A DNA stretch of 64,000 bases from Wurfbainia villosa (GCA_025175895.1 CM046000.1:66058720-66122719), one strand, 5' to 3'. Positions 1 through 12,088 are shown, counted from the stretch's first letter. A program made the numbers and translations. The notes: a model not told the origin generated them from the sequence alone.

Positions 1-421
1 AATTATTCATCAAGTGCTCCTACAACGCCAACGCTTCAACACCGTCATAACGCCGACGCGACGCCAAGTTTTGATCTTCTTCGTCGGCAGCAGATTCAAG
101 TAATATTTTTGATATTATATTCTGTATTTTTATCTTCATAACGAGGTGAGGTAGGCTTGTTGCCTCATCCTCGTATATTCGGTTTTTGTAATCGTTGTCT
201 CCTACCTCCAACGAGGAGGAGATGTTTTAGTGTTTTGCCCTCCGTACGCGGTCTAGGACCGATAGGGCCTTGGAGTAGCAACCGCTGGGTTGTGAACCAA
301 GTAAAATAAACGTGTTCATTTATTTTCCGCTGTGCTTACTTTGCGTATCGAACGAACGAAAAAGAAAAGATTTACGATCGCTATTCACCCCCCCCTTTAG
401 CGACGCTTCATCGATCCAACA
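1..421 (+). mobile_element. 3' portion of a Sirevirus-type LTR (partial, runs off the left edge)
   Basis: The stretch ends in a GCTATTCACCCCCCCC block followed by ATCCAACA at 414-421. The LTRs of R4 end the same way, with GCTATTCACCCCC and then CCCAACA. An LTR terminus on the plus strand is therefore likely at 421. It is not followed by a primer-binding site, so it would be a 3' LTR or a solo LTR. The left end and the target duplication lie outside the window; if the call is right, GAAGT (422-426) should also flank the missing left end. An alternative is that 1-985 is one LTR whose internal block merely resembles this terminus. Confidence 0.45.
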
Positions 422-985
422 GAAGTTGTCCAAATTTTATCGCGAAGTGGTCGCGTCAAACGTTATCCGTTTTGACCTAGCACAAAGGCTGATTCATCGC
501 CATCAGTCGACTGATGCCTCCCATCAGTCGACTGATGAGCATCAGTCAACTGCTTGATGTCCAGCAGACGACTGCCAGCCTGGCCACTTCCCTGTAGTAA
601 GAGGTTAGCTCGAAAAATGATAAATGCGATGGTTTCTGACCGTCCGATCTCGACATAAACCTTCCACGGGAAGTCTTAATCGGATTGCCGCCTACAGTCG
701 TCCCCGAAAAGAGGACACGGCCTTATAATCTCTCACTCACACGAGCTTACCTTGATAGTAGCTCTCGCTTCTGGCCTTCCACTCGATTCCTTCAGCTCCC
801 TCCGAAGTCACTCGAGTGTCGCCCGACCACCGCGGCTTCCTCCGGGTGTCGCTAGCCTTCAGCTCCAGCTTTAGCACTTTTCTGCACACTTGATTTAGCT
901 CGTGAGATAATGATGTAAACTTAACTTTGTGTCTTTGCCATAATCAAAACACAAGTTCGATTATCTAGTGCCCCTGCACCAACAA
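422..985 (-). mobile_element. Sirevirus-type LTR fragment, probably the 3' LTR of R0
   Basis: Read on the minus strand, the fragment begins TGTTGGTGCAGGGG at 985, a typical LTR start, and continues into a TTTTGATTATGGCAAAG segment resembling the start of the R4 LTR (TTTTGATGTGTGTGGCAAAG). It holds two perfect copies of the 16-bp palindrome CATCAGTCGACTGATG (501-516 and 522-537), which also occurs in the 3' LTR of R4. That ties it to the same family as R0 and R4. The expected GGGGGAG polypurine tract is missing just inside the boundary, so the join to R0 may be a deletion or an independent insertion. Confidence 0.5.
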
Positions 986-1733
986 TAACTTTTTATGAAA
1001 ATTCATTTAATTTTCCAACATTTGGAAAAAAACTCAAAAGTGTAAAAACCTCAAATAATATATCAACTTTAAGACCTAGTTTTACCTTATAATGTTACAA
1101 GACATCAATTCACTATTTTCAAAATATAAAATGGTTTTAAAACATTAAAACTATCCAACTATGATCTATAAGAAATATGTCCATGAATTAAACATTTGCT
1201 TTCCCCATAGTTGGTCTATGATTACTATATCATGATACTCTTAATGACTCATCTAAATGCCATAAGCATTAGTGAATCATTTGTATCAACCTAACATCTC
1301 ACCCATTGTTATGTTTTCAATCAAGGTAGCCTATAGTGGGTTGTGAGATGTAACTAGGGTATTTATACTTAACCATAAATTTCAAGCAATTCTACTCATG
1401 GTTAAGTATCATCAAAAATCACTACCAATCATGATCATAAACAAAATATTATCATAATTGCACATCATGATCAAAAATCAAATATTATCACAATATTATC
1501 ATAAAGATAATAAGTCAAGTATTATCCATGATTACATACTATGATCATAAATCAAATATTACACCCACAAACATCATAAGTCAACCATTTAACATGATAT
1601 AAGATAAGTCCTCCTATGGTTGACTCTCCTAGGTTTTTCTAACCTTTAAGGATTGGCCTGTGAACCTAATATAAGTTATTTCCAATAGGATTCACCAAGT
1701 ACTCCTTTTGGATCCATTTCCTAGCTACCATTG
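986..1733 (-). other. R0 post-gag non-coding region
   Basis: On the minus strand this AT-rich stretch follows the gag remnant without any pol-like frame. It is recognisably homologous to the region after gag in R4 (about 24000-24850): both contain a segment matching WIPKEYLVNP (nearly), then a tract with CATGGTTAAGTAT-like and TCAACCAT motifs. This shared layout is the main reason for placing R0 and R4 in one pol-less family. The last part present in R4 (about 24880-25350, with the polypurine tracts) is absent here. Confidence 0.7.
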
Positions 1734-2529
1734 TTATTTTAGATTGACCCTAACAATTAAGCAATGGTAGGACTTCTCATTTTTGGATCCCTTATAACCT
1801 AGGCCCTTCTTATTAAAACTATCCCTTTGGCTCCCAATGATCATATTTAAAGTGTTGGAGCCTATAGTGAATTTCTCAAGGGCCTTAGTGAGGTAATCTA
1901 TCTTTTCCCTTAAAATCTTATTTTCTTCTAAGCATGCATTATTAACATTAGAAGAAGAAGCATTATCATTTAAACATGCATTTTCTAGCTTTTCTTTTAA
2001 TTTCCTAATTTCATCAAGCATGCACTTTTTTTCTTCTTAGCCTTAAATAAATCCCTAGTTAAGCTACAAAGCATAGAAATAACATCTTGAGAGGTTTGTT
2101 TCTTTACCTCACTTACCCAATCTACTTCCAAATCCGTTGAAGATACCCCCTCTACACTTGAGCTCTACTCCTCACTTGTACTTTCTTCTTCTTGTTCAGA
2201 TGAGGTGGAGGCAATGTCATCTATCCCCATTAGTGCAAGGTGTGTGAAGGCTTCTTCTTCCTCCGATGATGATGGGTCATCCCACGTAGCTTTTAAATTT
2301 ACTTTTGCCTTCCCCTTGTCTTTTGATTTCTTCTCTTCCTTCTTCTTGCCTCCTTTCTTCTTGTCTTTCTTCTTTTCTTCCTTTGATTTGTTCAACAAGG
2401 GACACTCATCCCTCATATGTCCCTCTCCTTGGTAATTATAGCATATGACCTTTCTTCTTCTTCTCCTATCATTAGACTTGTTAAATTTAAAACTCTTTAA
2501 AGAACATCTTACCTTTCTTAGCATATATG
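1734..2529 (-). pseudogene. R0 gag, C-terminal piece (zinc knuckle to C terminus)
   Basis: Two minus-strand open stretches (2529 to about 2165, and 2021-1734) together match the C-terminal half of the R4 Gag. In order they show a basic segment, a CCHC-type knuckle (CYNYQGEGHMRDEC), a long lysine-rich tract, an acidic serine-rich tract, and a coiled-coil-like tail containing KIDYLTKALEKFTIG. The second knuckle cysteine is replaced by tyrosine, so nucleic-acid binding should be impaired. A stop separates the two stretches. The upstream edge is the ATATG duplication (2525-2529) created by R1. Gag packages the RNA into virus-like particles in the cytoplasm; this copy is dead. Confidence 0.85.
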
Positions 2530-4761
2530 TTTTGGGTTTTCGGGGCACCAATGTGGATGTGTGTTCGAACATATTTCGTAAACATGCATAGCGGAAGCAA
2601 ATAAAATGGGTAATAACTAACTTATTACAACACACACACCACATGCATACATGGTATAACAGTGTAGACATAATCACATATTTAAATTTTTTTCAATAAA
2701 GGAAACTTATACTAGATATACCTGACAAATTACATGTAGCGGAAAGGGCATCAACCTTAACGACCCTCATAAGTTTCGCCTCTATCCGAGTCCATGCCGA
2801 GTATCGTTGGGATAACATCATAAGCTACGAGCCCCATCTTGGCGAGAGATACTAGTCTCACATCGAAGACATTGTGACCTGAGAGACGATCACAATTTGA
2901 ATCGTATTCGAATTTAAAGAAGTTTCACAAACATGTTTCTCGGAAGTGATTTTGTCAAACAAATTGACGAAACCTTGATCCTCCACCAATGAGGATTGTC
3001 GGAGATCTAATCCCTAGCAAAGAGGTCATTGCTGGAGTTCCAAACGCTGACCAAACGACACTCTCGTCGCAAAGGACAAAGGCTATCCAAAGCGGCCAGC
3101 AAGGTGGAGGAGGGTTGCTGGCCAAACAAATTAACCAGCAGCAGCAAGGAGGCCGACTGGGTGTTGTTGGCCAGTGGTGGTGTTGCTGGCCGACGGAGAG
3201 GGCTGCTGGCCGGCGGTGGTGGCTGGCCGACGGATGGAGCTTGGGCGGCAGCAACCCTAGGGTGGGCGACACACAAGAGAAGAAGAGAGGAGGTGGTGGC
3301 TAGGGTTTCCAAAACCTAATTCATCCATGAAATATGTCTCCACCCTCTTATTTATAGAGCACGTGTTTCTTCACCATCAAGAAACCTTAACGATCATTGG
3401 TTCACAACCAAAACCCGTTAACTTGCTCTAATAACTTAAGTTAAAATAAAGCAAACTGCGTTAGTCTATTATAAGTTAAAATAAACCAAACCAACTTTGG
3501 ATCATTCGTTTAAAACAACCCAAACCCCTTTGGTTTATTTTCCACCATTGGATTAGAACCTACCAAATTTGGTTCAACCATTATGTCTTCAAAAGACACG
3601 ACCCATCCATGCTTCCACAACAATTGAAACAATTTCATGCTCGCTCTTTGTTTGGTCCAACCAAACCAAGTCTCTCTCGATCAGAGGATCCCATTATCAA
3701 ACTTGTTTTAAATACTTCGGATAACACTCGTAGTGCGTGTGACGAAATAGGTTCCCATTTTATGTTGGTCGTCTATAATTAACCATTAATTATAGAACGA
3801 TCATGAGTGACACCTAGTAGTACATCATGATCCCCAATTAATCAGAAAATCAACGGTTGATCCCAGAACATCTTTTGAAACCTTTCAGTAGCTATAGTGA
3901 ATCGTGCCCCATTCCCTTCACTCATTTTATATCCAATTGGTTCAAAACATGGTTTATTGTGTCAGTCTACATTAGACTGACTACATCACACCTAGCCCAA
4001 GTATTATTTTCTCGTCCTGTGGATTCTAGTTACTGCACATGTACCCTAGAGTATCATACTCTAAACATGTAATGCTTTGGCCAAAGACTTTAGTAACAAT
4101 CCGATAAGTGACCATAGTGTATACATCTCCTCGCAAGGAGTGGTGAATCCTCTGTTGGCTTTTCAAACACCTTCGTGCACTTTGACTTTTGCCTAATCAT
4201 CTCGGGTCCACATCTCCTTAGAGATGCTTACTTAAGATGTCAACGCATAAGTCTCTATGACCAATTCGACTTGAATACCTCAAGTCGAAGGAATATCACA
4301 CTTAAGATGTAGTAAGGACTTCATTGACATATCTATCTATGTAGAGAACCATATAAAGCCTTACAATTGGTCACTCCAATGAACTAGTTACCATAATTGA
4401 CATCTACGATCAACTCTGAAGATCCCAATGTCTCGAGCCAGTGAGAAACAACTGCTTGGATAAACCAAAGAGTACACCTCGTGCTAGTCTTAACAGAATT
4501 GATGGCGTCCTAATGCATCAATTCATCGACTAGGGATAATTCCAATACATCACAAATACACATGTAGAGAAACTCACTAGTTGTGATCTAATCACAAATT
4601 CTCTCATGCTGTGAATCGTACTATGAACATTGAGTAAATGAGTTTAAGATCCAATCAAATACATGAAAACATGTACACTCAAATAGTGAATCTGTATTTA
4701 TTAGATAAATGGTATAATCATAAGGCGTTTGCCTTAGGACACCTCTTATATATAACTAAAA
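2530..4761 (-). repeat. R1 3' LTR
   Basis: The boundaries come from alignment by eye with the other family A LTRs: TGTTAG-like start at 4761 and ...CCCAAAA end at 2530, read on the minus strand. It includes a TATA-like CTATAAATAAG (about 3347-3358) with an adjacent CACGTG, a GC-rich downstream block (about 3000-3300) and the conserved palindrome at 3773-3795. Frames in the GC-rich block open on both strands and match no known protein, so I do not call them genes. Confidence 0.95.
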
Positions 4762-4775
4762 AACTCCCACTTTTC

Positions 4776-7552
4776 CTAATGTCAATTGCCATGGTATCTA
4801 CCATAAGCTCTAACATGACCTTCAAACTTACTTTAAGGTAAGTCTTAGTTAAAGGGTCCGTTAAGTTCCTTTTAGTGGGAAACTTTTCGATTTATATTTC
4901 CTACCTACTGATGATCACTTTGATCAGATGATAGCAGTGAAACCCATGTTTGGATCATTGATAAGACCGCTCCAAGTTCAGAGATGAACTTCTTGATCTA
5001 AATAGCTTTCTTTGTTGCTTCTGAAGCTGCAATGTATCCTGCCTCAATAGTAGAATTCGCTATAGTGTCTTGCTTGGAACCTTTCCAACTTATTGTGCCT
5101 CCATTTAAAATGAATATATACCCAAACTGAGACCTAGAATCATCCTTGTTTGTCTGGAAGCTGGCATCCGTATACTCGTATATTACCATATCACCCTCTC
5201 CATATATTAGGAACACATCCATAGTTCTTCTCAAGTACTTAAGGATTGTCTTAACAGTCGCCCAATGATCCATTCCTGGATCAGACTGGTATCTTCTCGT
5301 GACACTCAGAGCATACAATACATCGAGCCTTGTACATAACATAGCATACATGATAGGTCCTATTGCGGATGCATAGGGGATCTTACTCATACAAATCATC
5401 TCATCTTCTATGCGCAGACATATAGAATTTGAAAGGAATATCCCATGCATGATGGATAGGAAACCTTTCTTGAACTCCAACATTCTAAACCACTTTAGCA
5501 CTTAGTCTATATATGTACACTGTGAATGACCAAGCAACCGATTTGATCTATCTCTATATATCTTAATCCCGAGGATATAGGTCGCTTCTCCTAGGTCTTT
5601 CATGGAAAATATTTTGGATAACCAAATTTTAACCGACTATAAGACAGGTATATCGTTTCCTATATACAACACTAGGAACATGACTGCACTCCCACTAACC
5701 TTCTTGTACACACAGGGTTTGTCCATTCATGTCGGTTTTCTTCTTGAAAACCCACTTGCACCCTATAGGCTTAATGCCTTCAGGTGGGTCCATCAAGTTC
5801 CAAACTTGATTTTCATACATGGAATCTATTTTTGACTTCATGGCATCAAGCCATTTGTCCCTTTTCGAACTTTTTAGAACTTCTTCATAACTGGTAGGCT
5901 CCTCATCATCAATGAGTAACACGCTGTTCGATTCGCTTACGAGAAATCCATATCTCTCAGGAATGTTGCATGTTCTACCAGATCTACGAAGATGTGGTGT
6001 TACAGTAAGTTCAGCCGATGACTCATCACTATGTGTTATCGGTTGTGGTGCTTGACTAGGTCTCTCTTCAATGTCTATTGGAGTCTCTTGAACCTCCTTA
6101 AGTTCAACGTCACTCCCATTATTTTCTTGCAAGAGAAACTCTTTCTCTAGAAACACAGCATACCTTGAAACAAACACCTTTTGTTCCACAGGATGATAGA
6201 ATTGGTAAACTCTCATTTCCTTAGGCGATCCAATAAATAGACATTTATCAGACTTAGCATCCAATTTGTTTGATACAGTCTGCTTCACATAAGATGGATA
6301 AACCCATATCTTCAAGTCAGATAAATGAGGTTTTTTACTATTCCATATTTCATATGGAGTAGTAGAGACTACCTTGGTTGGGACTCTGTTTAGCAAGTAA
6401 ACAGTTATCTAAAGTGCATAGCCCCAAAAGGATGTGGGGAGATTCACATGATTCATCATCGACCTAACCATGTCCAATAAGGTTTGGTTTTGCCTCTCAG
6501 ATATACCATTGTGTTATGGCATATATGGTGGAGTCCATTGAGACAATATACCTTTGTCCCATAGATAATTCAGAAACTCTTGACTCAAGTATTCACCACC
6601 TCGATCAGATCGAAGTATTTTTAATACTTTTGCTAAGTTGTTTCTCTACTTCATTTCTAAATTCTTTGAACCTTTCAAAGGCTTCAGACTTGTGTTTAAT
6701 CAAGAACACATACCCAAATCATAAGTGATCATCAATAAAGGTAATAAAGTAGCTATAGCCTCCTAGAGCTTGAGTTGTCATAGGTCTGCATACACCAATA
6801 TGTATTAGACCAAGAAACTCTCTCACCAGTTCACCCTTTTCAGTAAAAGGTAACTTAGTCATGTTGCCTTTTAAACACGATTCACATGTATCGAATGAAT
6901 CAAATTCAAATGATTCCAAAATTCCACATCGGTGTAATTCAGACATGTGTTTCTTGCTTACATGGACAAGATGACAATGCCACATGTAAGAGGCTAATTG
7001 ACTGACTATCTTTTCGAGCATGCTTGTTGCTCACTTTGATATTGAAAACGTCACTAGATACGTCTAACATATATATTCAATTGCATAAGGTTCCAGTCCC
7101 ATAAAGAACGTCATTCAAAATTATGTAACAATAATTGTTAATAAAAGTCAAATGGTATCCAATTATATTTAAGTAGGAAATAGAAACAATGTTCTTTATT
7201 AAAAAAGAAACATAATAGCAATTTTCCAATTCTAAGACAAGTCCTGTAGAGAGCTTCCACAAATATGTTCCGATGGCGACTGCAGCAATCTTTGCTCCAT
7301 TGCCAACTCACAAATTTGACTCTCCCTTGACGAGTCTTCTTCTATTCCTTAGCCCTTGCATGTCATTACATATATGTGAGCCACACCGGTATCCAATACC
7401 CAAGTGTCTAAGGAAATAGAATGACAATCAATAACGAAGATACCTGAAGAGGATGGGGCATCAGATGTCTTCTTCTTCTTCACGGACTCAAGATAAATCA
7501 TGCAGTTTCTTTGCTGATGGCCCTCCTTGCCACAATGATGGCAAGTGCCCTT
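4776..7552 (-). pseudogene. R1 pol remnant (protease, integrase, reverse transcriptase, RNase H)
   Basis: Read on the minus strand, after the gag stop come an intact CCHC knuckle (CHHCGKEGH, about 7500-7550), a protease active site with DTG (7384-7392), integrase pieces (about 7262-6400), the integrase to reverse transcriptase linker (6396-5695), and late reverse transcriptase with RNase H (5501-4998). The frame changes several times. After KTDMNG (about 5725) the sequence jumps to the segment before the catalytic motif, and the YVDD motif itself is also lost. About 400 nt of the polymerase core are missing compared with R8. Gag processing, cDNA synthesis and integration would all fail. The family stop codon position is retained at 4776-4778. 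Confidence 0.9.
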
Positions 7553-8257
7553 TTAAGCTAGTTCTGCCTTCTTAGCCTTATTCTTCTTCTCCTTGTGATG
7601 TTCCTTTGATTTCCTCCTAGAACATTTCTTTAAGGAATCAACTAATAGCACTGTCTTCTCCTCATTCTTCACAGAAGGCTCCAAAGTCTTCAGCATATTG
7701 AGGAGTTCAAGAATGGTGGTTTCAAGTTTGTTCATCTGATAGTTCATCACAAATTGTGAATAACTCTTCGGCAAACAATGTAGAATTAAGTCAATACTTA
7801 ATTCATAATCCATCACAAACCTGAGTGTTGCTAGTTGCTCGATGTATTTGTTCATCTTTAGCACAAATTGCACCACAGATGAACCTTCTTGCATCTTAGA
7901 GGTGAAGAGGAGCTTGGAGACTTCGAACCTTTCGGGTCTCGCTTGCTCTTCAAACAGCTCATGAAGATGAAAGACTATGGTATTAACATCCATATGCTCA
8001 TGCTGCTTGTGAAGCTCGGGTACTATCGCCGCTAGCATGATGCAACTCACCAACTGAGAATCATTCAAATGTTTCTGATAGGCCAACAATTGGTCAGGAG
8101 TTGCATCATCCATAGGACGAGTGGGAAGAGGCACTTCGAGGACATACGCAAACTTATCCGCCTTGAAAACAATTCTCAGGTTTCTAAACCAGTCCATGAA
8201 GTTCGGCCCAGTTAATTTATTCGAATCCAAAATAGAGCGCAAGTTTATAGACTTCAT
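7553..8257 (-). pseudogene. R1 gag (N-terminal 234 codons)
   Basis: The frame starts at the ATG equivalent to that of R8 and reads SINLRSILDSNKLTGPNF, the conserved N terminus of this family. It is a copia-type Gag (UBN2-like) that forms the cytoplasmic particle. It runs through helical segments to a lysine-rich region and meets a TAA at 7553 just before the CCHC knuckle, which follows in the same frame. In the intact layout gag would continue directly into protease as one polyprotein. The start choice is supported by the same position in R5 and R8. Confidence 0.88.
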
Positions 8258-9431
8258 GATGAAGTGATTACTCTAGATATACAAATCGAGCATATATGAG
8301 AAAGATGATTTAAAATGCAACAAAATACATTTATTAATCCCATTCATTTTTTTGAATTTGGAAAAACCCTTAAAATCAATTAGGGAGATTGTAGGTTTAT
8401 CTCCGAATTGGCTGATATCCAACATAGATAAGAACAACCTTGGAGTGAGTCCAACAAGTCGTTCATAGATACGATGGTAGGTATAAAATATACAATTACA
8501 TATCATCTATATGTAACTATCACATTGTGCTATCAACTAATTGAATGTTCGCACATACATTGGGTTGTTAACACATTAACAAGTATGCATCATATGCATA
8601 GCACCCAACTTCATCTCCCTTCACACTGACCTTGGAGAGAGTCAAACAAGCTGATGCTCCAACTTAAAGCCAACCCATTAATCGAGAAATAATTTTAATA
8701 TGGTTAGAGCACATTCAATCATTTAGTCAGGCTTGGAGAGAGTCCAACAACCCAAACTAAAGATTGACCTCTGACTCTTACCATATTAGTATTAAACTAT
8801 TTCAATGGGTTGAACATGTTCAGGTTCGAGTTGGGCTTGGAGAGAGCCCAACATCCCAAACAAGAAATAGAACTCCGACTCTAACCATATTAATGGAAGG
8901 TGTAGGCTTTAATATTGTATAAGGGTTTTGAGGTCTCATCCTCTTTTTATGCAAATAACTATTATCTACATGGCATGACACGCATGACATACATATGTGC
9001 AACTAATGCATCTACATGTCACGACACGCATGACATATTGATATGCATCTAATGCAATTACATGACATACAATTATGACATGTAAAATAGTTTCCTAAAT
9101 TGTCATAATTAATTTTAGAAATAAAATATGTTTGTGATGTGATTTCTCAAATCAAATCTCATTGATTAAATTAGGAAGCAAATTTTCAAATTTAATCACA
9201 TACTTTATTTATGGAAAGTATTAATTAAGGATATTCAAATTTAATTTAGGAAACAAATTTCCTAAATTCTAGTTTCCTAATCAAATTAGGAAATTCCTAA
9301 TTTGAATTTATTAACTAATTCAAATTTCCATAATTTTTCTAAACTTTTCAAAAGCAGAAAATTTCCAAAAATACAATTATGACAAATCATTTATCGCAAA
9401 ATAATTTTACGAATATGTCGGAGCACAATCT
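8258..9431 (-). other. R1 untranslated leader
   Basis: About 1.2 kb lie between the primer-binding site and gag with no convincing coding frame. On the minus strand it has four diverged copies of a 19-mer like TTGTTGGACTCTCTCCAAG (as in R8), plus an AT-rich tract with repeated GGAAA/TTTCC motifs near the primer-binding site. A minus-strand open frame at 8506-8273 has no family match and is not conserved, so I leave it out. Confidence 0.75.
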
Positions 9432-9444
9432 GACTCTGATACCA
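9432..9444 (-). promoter_or_regulatory. R1 primer-binding site
   Basis: Read on the minus strand this is TGGTATCAGAGTC, one base after the 5' LTR end. It is complementary to the 3' end of plant initiator-Met tRNA, the usual copia primer for minus-strand cDNA synthesis. The last positions differ by one base from the TGGTATCAGAGCC of R8. Confidence 0.92.
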
Positions 9445-9445
9445 C

Positions 9446-11677
9446 TGTTGGGTTTCCGAAGCACCGACGTGGGCATGTGTTCCAACATGTTTCGTAAACA
9501 TGCACAGCGGAAGCAAATAAATTTAGTATTAACTAACTTATTACAACACACACACCATACGCATATAGGATACAACAGTGTAGACATAATCACATATTTA
9601 AATTTTTTGCAATAAAAGAAACTTATATTAGGTATACCCGACGAATTACACGTAGCTGAAAAGGCGTCAACCTTAGCGACCCTTGTAAGTTTCGCCTCTA
9701 TCCGATTCTACGCCGAGTATCATCGGGATAACTTCCCAAGCTACGAGCCCCATCTTGACGAGAGATACTAGTCTCGCATTTAAGACATTGTGACTTGAGA
9801 TACGATCACAATTCGAATCGTATTCGAATACAAACAAGTTTCACAAACTTATTTCTCGGAAGAGGTTTTGTCAAACAAATTGACGAAACCTTGATCCTCC
9901 TCCAATGAGGATTGTCGGAGATCCAAGCCCTAGCAAAGAGGTTGTTGTCGGAGTTCCAAATGTCAACCAAATGATGCTCTCTTCACAAAGGACAAAGGCT
10001 GTACAAAGTGGGAAACAAGGTGGAGGAGGGTTTCCGACTAAACAAATTGGTCGGCTACAGCAAGGAGGTCAGTTGGGTGTTGCTGGTCGGCGATGGTGCT
10101 ATTGGCCGGAGGCTAGGGCTGCCGGCCGACGGTGGTGGCTGGCCGGCGACTGGAGCTTAGGCGGCGATAACCCTTGGGTGGGTGGCGCACAGGAGAGGAA
10201 GAGAGGAGGAGGTTGCTAGGGTTTCCAAAACCTAATTCGTCCACGAAATATGTCTCCACCCTCTTATTTATAGAACACGTGTTTCTTGACCATCAACAAA
10301 CCTTAACGGTCATTGGTTCATAACCAAAACGCATTAACCCACTCAAATAATTCAAGTTAAAATAAACCAAACTATGTTGGTCTATTTTAAGTTAAAATAA
10401 ACCAAACCAACTTTGGTTCATTCGTTTAAAACAAACCAAACCCCTTTGGTTTATTTTCCACCATTGGATTAGAACCAAACAAATTTGATTCATCCATTAT
10501 GTCTTCAAAAGACTCAGCCCATCCATGCTTCCATTGCGACTGAAACAATTTCATGCTTGCTCATTGTTTGGTCCAACCAAACCAAGTCTCTCTCGATCTG
10601 AGGATCCCATTCTCAAACTCATTTTAATACCTTCGGATAACACTCTTAGTGCGTGTGACCAAATAGGTTCCTAGTTTATGTTGATCATCTATAATTAACC
10701 ATTAATTATAGAATGATCATGAGTGTCACCTAGTAGTACATCATGATCCCCAATTAACAAAAAAATCAACTGTTGATCCCAGAATATCTTCTGAAACCTT
10801 TCAGCAGCTATAGTGAATCATTCCCCGTTCCGTTCACTCATCTTATACCCACTTGGTTTAGGACATAGTCTATTGTGTTAGTCCACACTAGGTTGACTAC
10901 ATCACACCTTGCCCAAGTATTATTTGCACATCTTGCAGATTCTAGTTACTGCACATGTATCCTAGAGTACCATACTCTAAACATGTAATGCTTTGGCCAA
11001 AGACTTTAGTAACAATCCGACGAGTGGCCATAGTCTATACATCTCCTCGCAAGGAGTGGTGAATACTCTGTTGACTATTCAAACACCTTCGGGCACTTCG
11101 ACTTATGCCTAATCATCCATGGTCCACATCTCCTCGTAGATGCTTACTTAAGATGTCAAAGCATAAGTCTCCATGACCAAGATGACTTGAATACCTCAAG
11201 TCGAAGGAATATCGCACTTAAGCTGCAATAAGGACTTCATTGACATATCTATATATGCAGAAAACCATATGAAGTCTTACATCTTGTCACTCCAATGAAC
11301 TAGTTACCATAATTAGCATCCACGATCAACTCCAGACATCCTAATGTCTCCAGCCAGTGAGAAATAACTACTTGGATAAACCAAAAAGGACACCTTGTTC
11401 TAGTCTTAACAGAATTGATGGCGTCCAAATGCATCAATTCATCAACTAGGGATAATTCTAATACATCACAATTACACATGTAGAGAAACTCACTAGTTGT
11501 GATCCAATCACAAGCTCTCTCATGTTGTGAATCGTATTACGGACATTCAGTAAATGAGTTAAAGATCCAATCAAATATTTGAAAATGTGTACACTCAAAT
11601 AGTGAATCTTCATTTATTAGATAAATGGTATAATCATAAGGCGATTGCCTTAGGATACCTCTCATATATAACTAACA
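9446..11677 (-). repeat. R1 5' LTR
   Basis: This 2232-bp LTR is the partner of 2530-4761. It starts TGTTAGTTATA at 11677 and ends ...ACCCAACA at 9446, read on the minus strand. It carries the element promoter (TATA near 10261-10273), the conserved palindrome (10689-10711), and several GGTTTGGTTTATTTTAA-like repeats upstream of the TATA box (about 10360-10460). Small differences from the other LTR are scattered through its length, so the insertion is not recent. Confidence 0.95.
10261..10281 (-). promoter_or_regulatory. R1 core promoter: G-box followed by TATA box
   Basis: On the minus strand CACGTG (10281-10276) is followed after a few bases by CTATAAATAAG (10273-10263). The CACGTG core is the G-box/ABRE bound by plant bZIP and bHLH factors. 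Both R1 LTRs have it. The corresponding place in R5 and R8 has the TATA box but not an intact CACGTG. Confidence 0.6.
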
Positions 11678-11682
11678 ATATG

Positions 11683-12088
11683 CCTCTTCATTGGTGTTCA
11701 TGGAGGAAGATGATTCATCATCCGATGAAAGTGGTGGTCTCCTTCTTCTTCCCCTTGTTTGCCACTAATGTTACTCCTCTTGGTTTATTGCTTGGCTCTT
11801 CTACTATACCTTTAAGTCTAGTTTCATGAAGTTCCATGGTAGAGAAAAATTCTTCTAGAGTACTTACCTCTAGATTCCTTGAGATATAGAATGAGTCTAC
11901 CATTGAGCTCCATTTGGATGATCTGGGGAATGCATTGATGACTTTCATGATAATATCCCTATTCGAGAGCTTCTCCCTTACACTTGACAAACTGTTAATT
12001 ATCTCTTTAAATCTAGAGTGTAAAGAAAGTACCTTTTCTCCTTTATCTAGTTTTATATTTTTCAATTGCGATCGGAGAAGGTCCCTTC
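11683..12088 (-). pseudogene. R0 gag, middle piece
   Basis: On the minus strand this encodes LRSQLKNIKLDKGEKVLSLH and on through SRFKEIINSL and STLEEFFSTMELHETRL, closely matching the central part of the R4 Gag. The upstream edge is the CCTTC duplication made by R2 and the downstream edge the ATATG duplication made by R1. A frameshift near 11745 diverts the frame shortly before the serine-rich stretch, where the other frame continues the match. Joined to its neighbours it fills the gap between the N-terminal and zinc-knuckle pieces of R0. Confidence 0.88.

Larger units (their letters stand above)
2530..11677 (-). mobile_element. R1: family A Ty1/copia retrotransposon, complete but decayed
   Basis: This 9148-bp element has two LTRs of equal length (2232 bp), a primer-binding site next to the right LTR, and gag to RNase H remnants in between. 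Perfect ATATG duplications flank it at 2525-2529 and 11678-11682. Rejoining the flanks restores the gag of R0 through the codons before the zinc knuckle, which confirms the ends. The left terminus reads TT instead of TG on the plus strand, a point change from CA at the LTR end. The internal region is about 520 bp shorter than in R8, mostly from a deletion in reverse transcriptase. Confidence 0.96.

Noticed and set aside
2955..3319. Four overlapping open frames of about 100 codons on both strands
   Set aside because: They lie in the GC-rich transcribed part of the R1 LTR, are open on both strands because of base composition, and are not kept in R5 or R8.
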